From NCBI GenBank assembly GCA_000442125.1, contig KE546971.1, positions 1,490,583 through 1,554,582 of the forward strand: a DNA stretch of 64,000 bases, read 5' to 3'. The notes under the pieces were generated by a model. That model was not told where the DNA came from, searched no databases, and saw only the letters and a list, made by a program, of their open reading frames with translations. The DNA is from Opeltia flavorubescens. Taxonomy: Eukaryota > Ascomycota > Lecanoromycetes > Teloschistales > Teloschistaceae. Positions 1 to 11,545 of this stretch are shown here, one piece after another (positions within the stretch are counted from its first letter, which is position 1; each line of letters begins with the position of its first letter). A program made the position numbers and the translations under genes.

Positions 1-682
1 ACGAACGTGGGCTGATCAGATGCCGCCTTCCATGGTAGCGGCAATAAGGAACAACAGCCTACCTACTCGGGCGAGGGGTATATTTGACAATGTGAGTCGC
101 TCTCTCCTCCAAGAACATACTGGATTTTTTCTTTTTCTCACTATAAGTAACGACTGACAATTCATCTAGTCTTATGTCCTCTATCGCGCCTGCATCATTT
201 ATTCCCACACTTCAATGTACCCCTCGCAACGACGCCCACCTTCCCCATACATGATCCCTAGTGCGATCTCCATACCGACTCAACTTACCGCCCAGCAATA
301 CAATCCCTCCGCCCCGCCTCATCCCGCAAACCACTACCACCCGCCGCCTTTCGACCTAATGGAAACCGAAATTACGCTCTCTGCCCACGAGATCCTCCAC
401 CTCACCCGCTCCATTATCGCTTCAGGCCATCATGAGCTGCGTTTCGCCGTCTTCCCTCTGTTCATGGCGGGATACGTGCTCCCATTGCAAGAACGTGGGT
501 TGGCGCTGAATTTGATGGAGGGCATGGAGATGGAGAGTATTGGACGGAATACTAGGGCTACGAGGGAGTTGTTGGAAGATGTCTTTGAGAGGAGTGATCG
601 AGGGGAGGGAATAGGGGCCAAGGGGGCGAGCGGGGTGGATTGGATACAGGTACTGGGGGAGAGGGGGTTGCAATTGATTTGA
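1..682 (+). CDS. Fungal-specific transcription factor, C-terminal end (partial)
   Basis: The 5' part lies outside the window. Two exons are visible, 1-91 (first full codon at base 2) and 170-682, joined across a 78-base intron (donor gtgagt, branch ctgac, acceptor tctag) in phase 0. The joined protein reads NSYVLYRACIIYSHTSMYP across the splice, a pattern seen in the C-terminal half of fungal-specific transcription factor domain proteins (Fungal_trans_2 type), where helices carry a conserved Y-R-A-C-x-I-Y-x-H-T block. A later helix (HELRFAVFPLFMAGY) also fits the family. The DNA-binding domain, normally an N-terminal Zn2Cys6 cluster, is not in view, so binding specificity and target genes cannot be inferred. 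The last residues are Gly-rich and probably disordered. Confidence 0.75.
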
Positions 683-1708
683 TTTCTGTTCTTGGGGGAA
701 AATTGGATAGGTTTACTGAGAGGAGTCTTCTGAGGCAGAAAGGGTAATTTACGCGATTATGATTTGCGGGATATTATGATGGGGAATTTTGGGGGGAAAT
801 ATGGGTGATTGGACTATGGAAATACGCTTATGGATGGATAATGTATATACGATTGTTGTTTTCGGCGTTTCTAGTTGGAGAACAGGGAAAGAACATTCGA
901 TGGGGTCGGAAAGTGGGTTGCAACAAGAATTTCATCGAGAAGGAAATTCCAAATTTTCTGTCGTGCCATATGGGAACCTAGTTGTATCACACCCAAGTAC
1001 TTTGCATACCGTGCCGCTGCCTATTTCCGCTTCCTTACTCCTTCTACCGCAAATAATCCTGACGGAAGACCCTTTGCGGAGGGATTGCCACGTGGTTATT
1101 TTCACGGGAGGGTGTGATGTGGGTTTTTGTCGTGCCGTATTTGTGCATTCATTACTGTCGGATGGTAATGTTACATTTCAAGTCTGACAGGGGTCTTGCG
1201 AGCGATGTGTGATGATGTTGGGGGCGAGAGAGCCCCTGGGGCTCTTTCTTGCCTCCGGTGGGCGGAGTAAGTTTTATATTGGGTTTTGGGAATTTTGATT
1301 GTTTTGGAGTTAGGGAGTGAGTGAATAGGTGGAGACGTTTTCGATGGAAGTTACTGAGACAGTCTCGATGGGGCTGTGAAAATTTGGCTGCTTTTTTCTT
1401 GGCTCGGGAGAATAGATCTGAGAGAGGAGTGTGGGTAGTTTTGGGATTGTCAGGTTGAGGACTCATGGTGATGGTGATGAAAAGATTATACATTTCTTTT
1501 CCCACTCTCCTGACTAATATTCTATACATCTTCCTCCTTGGCATCGATCCTCCTTGTCGACGTCCCCCCATTCCCACCCACGGCTTTTCTCTCCCCCAAA
1601 ACACCTGTCCACAGCCCGAACCCATCATTCAACTCAACTCATCTCGTCCCATCCCGTTTCACCTCTCTCCGCCTCCTGCCATACTCTCTCCTCCCCACTT
1701 TAGGTGAT
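683..1708. other. Convergent intergenic region
   Basis: Lies between the 3' ends of the transcription factor and PAN1 and presumably holds both 3' UTRs. Short open frames here have no recognisable domain. A palindrome AGAGCCCC-T-GGGGCTCT sits near 1228-1244. The stretch 1500-1700 is very pyrimidine-rich on the plus strand. Confidence 0.6.
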
Positions 1709-4700
1709 TCAATTCAAAACCTTCCCCGCCGTACTAGCCGTACTCCGATCCTTAGTCTGAACTTTCTTCAAGCCCTTTCCCTTCTGGATCTCCCCCAGTA
1801 ATCCACTCCGATCCCCCGAACCAGAACTCATAGGGGGCATAGGCGGTGGAGGTGGAGCGGATGGAGGAGCCCCACCGTTGAAGGAACCTGGCATCGGCGG
1901 TGGAGGTGGGGGAGCACTATTTCCAGGCATAGGCGGAGGTGGTGGGGGTGGGGCAGACGGAGCACCGAATCCGGGCATGGGAGGTGGAGGAGGAGGAGCG
2001 CTGGGTGCACCATCGTCGTAAGAAGGCTGCGGAGGAGCAGTCGATGGAGTTGAAGGACTTGCTATAGCTGGAGACTTTGGCTTATCGTCCATAGCTGAGA
2101 GGGGTCTAGGTGGCGCCATTGTGCCAAAGAGCATCGAGGCGAGTTGTTTGGCGCTGCCGCCCGTGGGCTTATCTTCACCGTCGTCGTCGGAGGAAGTGTC
2201 GTCTGTTGAGCCAACGGCGGACCATTCGTCTTCTTCCGGGCGGTGGCGAGAAGGACGGGAACCAGTCGGGGTGGCAGAAAGGGGAGGAGCTTGTTGTGTT
2301 GGCGCTTCTTTCGCTTGGCCTTGTTGCTGCTGTGCCAGGCGATGGAATGGGTTGGTGGAGACTTCAGCTGGCGATGTGATCGATGAGGTAGGCTGGGCGG
2401 AGGGTGTCGCTGTTGCCGGCTCGCTGGCTTGGTTGAGTTGTTTAAAGAAGGGGTTCTTGCTTTCGCTACTGAACGAGGAAGACGGACCTCGACTTACTGG
2501 TGCCGATGGTGGACTAGTTGCCGCTGACTCGGACGGAGTGAAAGTCGGCGGTGCTCGTTGCTCCGCTGCCGGTGGACTCTTGTCCCTTGAAAGAACTTGA
2601 CTACTGGTAGGAGTCGTTTCTTGAGGCGTAATCTGCTGTGGACCTTCTTCGTCTGACGAAGACTCATCTCCTAGGCTTTCGAGCTGCAATTGAAGCTGTC
2701 GCTCTCGTTCTTTAGCTGCTTCAATCTCGGCACGGTGAGCTGCGAGCTTGGCTTCTTGTTCCTTTGCTTCCTTTTCTGCAGCCTGCTTCCGACGCTTCTC
2801 TTCCTGCTTCTTGATCTTACCTTGCTTGACCTGTTCTTCCAAAGCCTTGAGACGGGCTTGACTTGCTTCCCGTTCTCTGGCAAGCTCATCCTCTTGGGAC
2901 TTAGCTTCGTTTCTACATGTACCGTTAGCTGAGAAGATCTGGAGGACTGGATATTGAACGCACTCCATTGCCCGAGTCTCCGCTTCCTGAGCTTGCTGCT
3001 GATCTCGAATAGCTTGCTCCTTTCCCTCTTGCTCGGCTCGAGCTTTCATGGCGTCTTCTTCCGCTTTTCTCTTGGCTTCAGCTTTTTGCGCCCCACTGTC
3101 TGCTCTACCTTTCCGAACAGGCGGAGGCGGAGGTTTCTTTGGCATTGACTGGTCGTTTTGAGGTGGACTTGGCTGTTCTTCTGCCAACCTCTGCTGCCGC
3201 TCTTCCTCTCTTTTCGCATCTTCTGCCTCAGCTTGGCGAACACGGTCTTGTCGTTCACGAGCTTCGCGTTCCTGTCGCTGTTGAGTAGACTCCCCAGATT
3301 TTGAAGGCGGCTTCAGGCCCAACACCGCCAGACGTTCTGCCATTCGTTGTTCCGCTTGCTGCTTGATGAACGCTGCCCTGTCCTCCGCAGTCTTGTATGA
3401 CGAATATGTGGATCCAGCAGCAGAAGTGGAACGAGTGCCATCATATGAAGTAACACCTCGGTCATGTCGCGTTGGAGTGAGATCACGCGAGCTGTCCGGT
3501 ATTGGAGACTCTTTTCGGGTGTCCCTTCCTCTGCCGGATCTGGTCATGGTCAATACTTCTAGCTGTAGAGATGGCTTTCTGAGACTTACTCTTCATGCCT
3601 AATACGGGCGCTACGACTGCTTCTTTGTAGATCAAAGATGAAGTCTCGGACCTCGTCTTCGACACCCAAGCCTTCCTCCCATCTTCTTCGCTCGTGCTCG
3701 GTCGTTGAATCCTCTCCGCCTTGCATTAAAGTGTCCTCCAGACTTCGCGAAAAGTCTCGTGAGCTATCTTCAACATCCTTGATCATACGCTCGTTGTTCT
3801 CTTTCTCTGTACGTATTCTTGCATTCTCCTCCTCTAGGCGTCTCGCAGCTGCTTCACTGTCATCCGCCGCTCCAATAGAAACCTTCCTGCCTGTCAATGC
3901 TGCTGAGCGTTGCTGCATCATAGCTTTGGCCCTAGCTTTCAATCTGTCTGATTCGGTCACGGCTCCTCCAGGCCCAGTGCCTACAACAGCAGAAGCACTA
4001 CCAGGATGCGCCTTGGCGTCTTTCAATCGAAACAATTCCAATTTTGCCTCCGCGATCGCTCTCTCTGTCTTGCGTGTATTTGAAGCTAGTTCTGGCAACT
4101 TGTCCGTGATTCTTTGCAGTTGACGTTTCATATTTCGACGCTCCGCTTCCGAGTCCACATTACGAAGTGATGCATTCGGATGGCTATCTATATCCTCCTG
4201 AATCCTCCTTATTCGGCGATACAGCTCCTCAGCATCACGTCGATCCCGTCGATCAAGAGCGTCCTCCTCATCTACAGCATTCTCGTCCTTAAAGTCAAGC
4301 GCATCTAGGATGATTTGCTTTTCTCTGATACGCTTCTGTAGCTGTTCGACAGACATGTCTTCATTTGAGACCTCTGAGACAGGAGATGTAGACGGTACAG
4401 GTGAGGGTGTTCGTCCGCCGCCGCCGATCCTTCGGCGAGCACTGGACCTGTACCCAATCTCGTCATCATTATTCCTAAATATAGTACCATCTTTCCGACC
4501 AGGCGTGATTCCATTGGAATCTGTCCGAAATGAATGATTCTTGAGATAGCTGACCCCTGTCTTTTGAGGCTGGAGAAAAGAACCTGTGTTCTTCCGTGTC
4601 TCGGCGTCTTGCGACAACAAAGATTTGACGGTCCCAATAGAATCTGCAAAATTCCTCGTTGACGGAGGCACTAGCTCGGGCGGTAACTGATTTGGAACAG

Positions 4701-6308
4701 GGTAACCGTTCAATTTTCGGTAGATCAAATGCATGGCAACAGCAAATTCATCCATGTCAAGTCTACCCTTGTTGCCAGGATCAGCGAGGGTCCATATTTT
4801 TTCCAAATCAGTTTTCGGCAAGCCGCTTTGACCCATCACCTCGATGGCAACATCGCCGCCAATGAAGCCTTTGTTCAGACCATCCCAAGCCTTGAAAAGC
4901 CCATCATATATCTTTTTCTCATCCTTAGTGACTGCCCAGGGTACGGTTGCGCTTCCAGATAAGCCTGCTGTTGTGAACCCTCCTTCCCGACCCGGCTGAG
5001 GCATCATCCGCTGCTGCAAAGCTTCGATATTTGGGAGACCTGAGGCAGGCGCATTGACAAGACCCCATTGTCCCGGTCGGCCCGTAGGCTGGGCGTTCAG
5101 TGGCATAGGTGCCTGCATGCCGGTTTGTGATGGGGAGAGATTGGTATTGTGACCAGTGGGCATTGGAGGCATGGGCGGCCGAGGACCTGAATACCCAGTC
5201 GCCTGCGGATTTGGTTGGAAACTGTTCATTTGCTGCTGCTGTGGGAACCCAGTTTGCTGCTGAGAAATTCCTCCAGGCTGGCTTTGGAAGCCAGTCGGTT
5301 GTGGCGGGATGTATTGCGCCGCGAAGCCTGTTGGCTGCGAAGTCAATTGCGATAGTAGCTGGCTATTGGAAGCTTGCGGTTGGGGTTGTTGGATACTTGG
5401 TGGATTATTATTACCTTGAGAAGGAGCATCAAAATTGGGCGCATTGCTTCGAGGCGGCGGCTGAGGTCGGTCGTCCGGAACACCAAACGAGATAATATCC
5501 ACCATGCTAGAAACTTCGTTTGCTATCTTCTCAGGTAACATCTGTGGCAGATCTTTCCCAACTAGCTTTAGATTGCATAGGTACATTGCGAGGGCGAACT
5601 CGGGGAAGAGCAATTGGCCCGATTTTGTCGTATCGGATAGTACCCTATGACCTTTAGTTGATTCCTTCATAAGAATAAGAGATAACCTACCATATCTGTG
5701 CCAAATCGGTTCCTGGAAGTTTGGAGCGGATAAGGAGCTCCTTGACCTTTTCCCCTAAAAACTGTAAACATGCTTATTCCCTTTGGCTTGCTATGTCGCT
5801 CACCATCCAGAGCTTGCCCATCACCCACTGCAGATTTGAAGAGCTGTTCAAACTTTGCTTGATCCGTCGCGGTCAGAAATGACAGGCGGATCTTCGGAAT
5901 CTTGGTTGAACTCGCGGACTGCTTGTGCCCCGATCGCTGTGGTTGGGCTGGAGGTGCCGGCTGGAAAGAAGCAGCAATCTGAGCTGAAGTCTGTCCAGTC
6001 TTCTGGGAGACTTGGGGCTGCTGGGGCTGGCTTATTTGGAATTGCGGCTGCTGGGACGGTTGTTGCTGGCTTTGTGGAAAGCCTGTGTACTGTGGCTGCT
6101 GCTGTTGGGCTTGGTAGCCTTGTTGTTGGATTTGACCCGGATATCCTGTGTACTGAGGTTGTAATGAACCGCCGGCAAAGCCTGTGGGTTGCTGCTGGAA
6201 TCCGCTTGGCTGCTGTTGGGGGTTTGGAAAAGTGGATTGACCATACTGCTGGGGTCCTGGGCGGCTGCTATTCCCAGCGCCGAGGAATGAGTTGGATGTA
6301 GAATACAT
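1709..6308 (-). CDS. PAN1: Actin cytoskeleton-regulatory complex protein Pan1
   Basis: Five exons (5804-6308, 5691-5754, 3590-5644, 2964-3539, 1709-2912) give 1467 residues. Order of parts: a Gln/Pro-rich N-terminus with many QPTGF/QYTGF-like repeats; EH domain 1 at about 145-235; a second Q-rich linker; EH domain 2 at about 435-520 with an EF-hand-like loop ([13 protein letters not shown]); coiled coil from about 600 to 1000; a Pro-rich tail with several PPPPPMPG blocks; and a WH2-like actin-binding end ([14 protein letters not shown]). Pan1 family proteins activate Arp2/3-driven actin assembly at endocytic sites together with End3 and Sla1. The start is the first ATG giving [10 protein letters not shown], the conserved family N-terminus. 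The splice at 3540-3589 is the least certain; phase and the downstream frame support the acceptor at gaccag. Confidence 0.93.
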
Positions 6309-6609
6309 ATGGGCTATGTGTACTCGGGTGAGCAAGCATTGACTTAGAAATGTAAAGGAGCTGCTCAAAGTTATTAGAGCTTGGTATATATTGGCTGACG
6401 ACGCCGCCGAAGCGCAGGCGCGAGGTCCGGCTTCGGCACTTCCCGTTCCACACTTCCCTCAATTGCTTCTATGGACCTACTTCCTATGATACATTGAATT
6501 TTGAAATAAACTCCTATGGGACTGAGGTTAGTTAAAAAGGCAGTGTTTCTGCATACTTAAAAAACCGCTCTACCTTGAGTCTTGAGACTAAGATCCTTCA
6601 AATATCCAA
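6309..6609. other. PAN1 upstream region
   Basis: About 300 bases between the PAN1 start and the 3' end of the NmrA-like gene. It should hold the PAN1 promoter and the neighbour's 3' UTR. No motif could be assigned. Confidence 0.5.
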
Positions 6610-7673
6610 TCAAAGCCATACGCTCTTCTTCTCCTCTGCAAACATTCTGAAAGTCTTTGGTGGTCTCCCGGCTACCATCTCTACAACATTGTTCTCAATC
6701 TCCTGCTGACCATCCTTAACCATTGTATCTAGACTGGCCAACATTTCAGCGTACATATTTTCCAGCCCGTGCTTCATATGCCGTTCGGCAAGCTCCTTTT
6801 CCGTCAGCTCGATATGCGTGATCTTCCGCCCAAGGATATCGCTCAGGATATCCGCAAGCTTTAAGACATCAGCGCAAAATCCTGACTGAGATCCTGAAGA
6901 CATGAAGATGAAGCACAGAAGGGGGAAAACTCACATCTNCATACCCTAACAGTTCCTTACCTACGACCACATGATCGCAATTATGGCTTTTCTCATCCAC
7001 CAATGCTCTATAAGTCACAGCTGCAATATCCTCCGCGCTCACCCATGGCAACTTTCCCTTTCCAGTCGCAGAATACACTTTGCTCTCATCCCGGATAGTG
7101 GGTAAATGCTGCATCTCGGAAAGATTTTCTATGATTCCCACATTAGTTCACTTCACTCATCCCACCCCTGGTCCGGTAATAAATCAAGGCACGACCGGAG
7201 AAGTCGAGGAAAAGAGGAATGGCGGCTACACAAACACACTCACCCATAAACCAAGCCGGTCTAACAGCACACCACTCCATCCCCTCCCCCTCCAAACCCT
7301 TCAAATATTCATGAACCTTCCCCATTAATGGCCCTCCCTCCTCAATTGCGCTGGAACTCAGTAATACAAACCTCTTGGTTCCCCTTTCCCTTGCAAACTC
7401 AACAAACGGCTTCAAAATCTCCAAAGGCTCTAGTAAGCCCGCAGCAACTAGGTATACCGCCTTGATGCCCTGCTCTCCAGCGATGGTCCATGGGGATGCC
7501 CATGTCGACTGGTTGTGCCAGTCGAACTTGCAGGATCGGGCGTTGAGTAAAGAACGGGGAAAGGTGCCGGAGCGGGAGGCGAGGATGTAGGGTGTCGGGG
7601 ATTGGGAAGAAGAGAGGAGGGAGGCGATGCGGACGGAGGTTTTGCCCGTGCCGCCTGTGAGGAGGATAGACAT
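6610..7673 (-). CDS. NmrA-like NAD(P)-binding oxidoreductase
   Basis: Three exons (7244-7673, 6935-7128, 6610-6858) give 290 residues. The N-terminus MSILLTGGTGKTSVRIASLL is a Rossmann dinucleotide-binding loop (TGGTGK) and marks the start; the only alternative upstream start in frame is a TTG. Downstream blocks RPAWFM, NLSEMQHLPTIRDE, LPWVSAEDIAAVTYRAL and ILSDILGRKITH are typical of NmrA-like/ergot-alkaloid-type (EasG-like) atypical short-chain reductases that use NADPH. The last intron (6859-6934) was placed by family alignment, because it brings the ELLGY and LADILSDILGR blocks together. An ambiguous base at 6939 falls in the codon after that Tyr. The substrate cannot be inferred, and no secondary-metabolite cluster surrounds it. 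Confidence 0.85.
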
Positions 7674-8048
7674 AGTCGTAGAGAAGCTTGAGGAGTTGGT
7701 AGATTTGAGTAGATTCAATATTTGATTGTTATTTTGTAGAACCTTAGTAACAATTCAACGCGTGGAGAATGAGGCATAATTGTCTTGTTTTCTCTTTTCT
7801 ATCTTCGACATTATAAGATACAGTAATCCTCAATCTCTCGTCCATGATACAACGGGATGCTTTTCAAGCACCAACGGAGTTAAGCCGGATATAGATAAAT
7901 CCATCGGCCGAATTTCAGCTACAAAGCTTGAACTCGCACCTACGAACAGCCACCAACATCTGCAGATCTGACACAAGGGCGGCATTCCACCACTTTGAAT
8001 TCGTCCGTACCCTACTAGGAATCTAGAAAGCCCACCCCCATAGTCTAA
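7674..8048. other. Intergenic between NmrA-like gene and eIF3m
   Basis: Promoter of the NmrA-like gene plus the eIF3m 3' region. Nothing else could be recognised. Confidence 0.5.
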
Positions 8049-9415
8049 TCAATCAACCAACGGCCCAACATCAATCTCCCTCCTCCCCCTCCCCATTCCG
8101 CCCCCACCACCACCATTAACCCTCCCCTCCACCTCCCTCAACTCCCTCTCCCGTTCCCGAACCATCTTCTCCCTCTCCCCCCTCACAACCGCCAACACCC
8201 CCTCCAAACTCGCCCTCCACGTATCCAGCCTTCCCTGCACCTCCGTCCACTGCTTCTCGCCGAAAACACGGTACGTACTCCTATGCACCAGGAACGTCTG
8301 ATTAAGTTGTGAGAGTTTGCCCTCCACCAGACCCGCGCGTATAGTATCAATGACCCAGATTTCCGTGTCTTCGGATGGGATCTGCAAAGCGCGGGCGATG
8401 TGCTGGTATGGTAAAGATCGTGATTGTGTGGACGCGGCAAGGGAAGCGAGTGTCAGGAGTCGCATTTTCCTCACTAAGATTTCATCGGAAAGGGTTTGAG
8501 AAGCGATGAAATCGTCATGTTCGTCTTTGAAATCATTGTAGTCATCTAGGACCTGTGCGTTGAAGATCTCCAGAAGCTCGAAGATGACTGTGTCGGTTCT
8601 GCGCAGTGCTTGGACGGAGTCGAGGCTTGTGAGGTCTTGGAAATCGAAGTGTGTAGGGTAGGAGAGGGCGGATTTTAGGGCGCGGATGGAGAGTTGGCGG
8701 GCTTCTGTCGAGGAAGCTTCGTCGGAGGGGATGGTGCGAAGGGCGCGGAGGAGGTAAAGGTATGATTGTTCTTCTTCCGAAGCCTCTTCGGCGACTTCGG
8801 CAATTGTGAGGTAGAGTTTCCGTTGATCTTCTTCGTCTGTTTCCCATTGTGCGATCCAGTCGTCGAGGTTCTTTAGCTGTGGGCGGAGGAGCTCGAAGGA
8901 GCCGCTAGAACGGATGACCCGGAGGATGGCGAGGAAGACGTGGTATCGTACATCATTATCTTGGGGAAGGATGTTGAAGATGGTGGTGAGGACTGAGAGA
9001 GCGAGACCGGGCCCGTTGGTTGGTGATGAACTGACTGGAGCTGAGAGGTTTTGACATATTTTGGGGAGGAAGATGTTAAGGTTTGGGGATTGGCGGACAA
9101 GGTGAACTAGGAGATTGTAGGCTGCGATGAACTCTGAGAGTGGCTGTTAGAACGGAGACTAAATCATAATGGGGCTCTACATATAGAGTGTGCCCAACCT
9201 TTTTCTGGAGCAGAATTCAACACTGCGCTGCCTGTGACTAGCTTCTTGAGCACTTCGTCCTTCTGGTTCTGCTCCAGCAGGGGTGTTATCTCTGTCTGCA
9301 CCGCAGTATTGTTGTCGCCTTGTTTCCTTTTGACTTCGTCAAGGTAATGTGAAAGTTCATCAGCAAGCTCTTCGAAGGACCCTTCAATCAAGAGAGTATT
9401 AGATGGGCCGGGCAT
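8049..9415 (-). CDS. eIF3m: Eukaryotic translation initiation factor 3 subunit M
   Basis: Two exons (9199-9415, 8049-9133) give 433 residues. The start MPGPSNTLLIEGSFEELADE is the conserved fungal eIF3m N-terminus; the frame continues upstream only to a TTG. Exon 2 is open over its full length but contains no ATG until late, so simple ORF scans under-call it. The C-terminal half carries the helical repeats and winged helix of a PCI domain, ending with QIPSEDTEIWVIDTIRAGL and SQLNQTFLVHRSTYR. eIF3m is part of the eIF3 complex that recruits the 43S pre-initiation complex to mRNA. The tail has an Arg/Glu-rich helix followed by a GGGGGGMGRGRR segment. The single intron splits the APEKEFIAAYNLL block (phase 1, 65 bases). 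Confidence 0.95.
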
Positions 9416-10007
9416 TTTGTATGTATTGGCAAACAAAATCCGCAGCGGAAACTTTGAGATATTCGATATTCAATGTGGGCGAAATCTTNGCAGGCTACGA
9501 TTTAGCGTCCGCTCCACCATCGGAGTTTGAGGCGGTTTTAGATGGCGGAGGAAGACGTGTGCCATTACAGATATGGTTTTCAGTGACAATAAAATGGCAG
9601 TGGCAAGATTCGAGAAGGGGTTTAAAAAAATTCCATTTTAGTAAAGACATGCGCGGACTCGTAAGGTCTATCATCTGTAAAAATAGGACGGAAATGTCTA
9701 TTGTCTCGTACAGATATTCAGCCATTCGTGCAAGCGGACGGGGGTTTGGACGAACTCGAACAGTCTTAGATATGCCCAAAATCAGAGCGACTATGCAGAC
9801 AATAAGCATTCATGATACTCCAATATCGCGAATCAAGCGATTCGACGCCTACTCAAGACAGTGAAATCCGCCAAATGACTTCTTCAATGAAGCGTTACCT
9901 TGATCTTGAAAAAAGTGTACCAAACTCCAAGCACGCAACTATGAGATGACCGTGCAATGATCCCTTAAACGCCCGCCATGACTGTCGAAGTTCCTCTCTA
10001 ATAGAGT
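9416..10007. other. Intergenic between eIF3m and RPB11
   Basis: Holds the eIF3m promoter and the RPB11 3' region. Overlapping open frames on both strands (9403-9864) have no family resemblance. One N at 9489. Confidence 0.5.
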
Positions 10008-11050
10008 CTAAATACCGTTGATTCCTCCATCCACGCTCTCCCCGACCATCTTCCTTAGTTCCCATTCCTTAGTGAACTCACGGCTTAGTAGACCAAGGTC
10101 CGTGACAAGGTCTTTGCAAGCTTGGACGAGTGCTTGGCGAGGAGTGAGGGTGCCATCGGTTTGAACGCGGAGGATGAAAGTACTAAGGTGGACAGTTAGC
10201 GGTCTGAAGATATTGGGTGACTGCATTGGGGAGACTACTCACCTAAAAAGCGGATGAGGAACCTTGTAGCCGGAGAAGAGCACGTGAGGGGACTGGAGAA
10301 GACGAGAGCGGAGCATGTTGCCTAAGGTGTGATCTTCTTTGTTGAAGGTGAAGACGGAAGTAGAGGGAATACCTGGGAGGAACAATCTGTAAGCATTTGG
10401 CGAAAGGGCGCGGTCTTGACCGACGTTACAATAACAGAGCGGAGAAATGGAGGAGCGACGAATTACTTACGGGTATCAGTCTCCTCAGTAACCTTCTTCT
10501 CCCCGTCGCCCAGCAGGAACAACTCGAATCTGTTGGGCACATTGTCCTCAGCAATTGGCCTCGACGCGCGAGATCCAGGCTCCGGGTTAGGAAGACGCAT
10601 ATTGGATGCCGGATTGCTGTCTTTCACCATATGGGAGTAATTGGAAATAATATATGTAGATTCCTTTAGGAAATCAGGGGAAGGAGAGTTTCCGGGAGAC
10701 ATTATGATGTTTTGGATAGTGAGGTTGTGATATACGAAGTATGGCTTACTGCCGTTTCAATAGGAACACAATGGGAAAGAAGTGGGTGAAAAGAGCTCAT
10801 AAGTGATGTGCATCTTGCATTTTCGTCTGGATGAGAGATTGCATTGGCCTTCACTTCGTGGTTTTTGATCCATCACAATCAACAAATCTTTGTCAACTAC
10901 CTTACTGTCAAACAGCCCGGGCAATTCCGTTCTTTCATCATAGAGTACTTGGCATTCGGGAGCGCTTTCCATTTTGCATAATGTTGGGTAGGAAAGGGGA
11001 AACAATCTTATCTCTAAGAAAGTAATCACTGACCTGTCCGGGGCATTCAT
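10008..11050 (-). CDS. RPB11: RNA polymerase II subunit RPB11
   Basis: Four exons (11034-11050, 10471-10529, 10243-10372, 10008-10182) give 126 residues. The reading [19 protein letters not shown], then [20 protein letters not shown], then [15 protein letters not shown] matches RPB11 along its length. RPB11 pairs with RPB3 as the eukaryotic counterpart of the bacterial alpha dimer in Pol II assembly. Exon 1 is only 17 bases and is followed by an unusually long 504-base intron (donor gtcagt, acceptor caacag); the other introns are 60 and 98 bases. The match of the 17-base exon to the family start, in the right phase, supports it over an internal start. The C-terminus ([11 protein letters not shown]) is a short lineage-specific extension. 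Confidence 0.92.
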
Positions 11051-11545
11051 TGCGCCAAACTCTTAAGCACCCAAAATTCCAAGAATTTCTTTCCACTTCG
11101 TTCGTAACGGCTTAGTGTTTATATGAGTTTTTAGATCTCAGTCGTAATATCGTCAGATCTTCGTCAGATTTGGGTATCGTGAGTATCGTTGGCGGAGGAT
11201 AAATTTGAAGCTTGGTCACCTGGACCCGAATGATTTCAATTCAAAAAGCCGAGCAAAAGATAACATGAGTCTACAGATTTTGAAAAGGAGTGAAAATGAG
11301 TACAATACTGACCAATAGTTGGAGATTGAGAACCATGGTAAAATAACAGATGTATAGTGTGGACCTCGCGACAATGCCAAGATGTGCTCCAACTTGATTG
11401 GCTGCGGATTTTTCACATTTAATTTGCCTGCCAAAGCTGTCTCCGTGGGCTTCCGAAGTTTCCTATCTCCATATCGTAGGTTTAGGTAGGAATGCAACTT
11501 ACACTATCACGAGATAAGAAGCTCAAGATCGTGTAGAATCAGATA
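11051..11545. promoter_or_regulatory. Divergent promoter region RPB11 / nitronate monooxygenase
   Basis: About 495 bases between divergent start codons. No clear binding sites could be named. An open frame at 11216-11497 (minus) has no family resemblance. Confidence 0.5.

Noticed and set aside
2110-2600. Plus-strand frames within PAN1
   Set aside because: Antisense shadows of the Pro-rich tail.
9403-9864. Overlapping open frames on both strands
   Set aside because: No domain, poor codon character, contain an N; lie in the eIF3m promoter.
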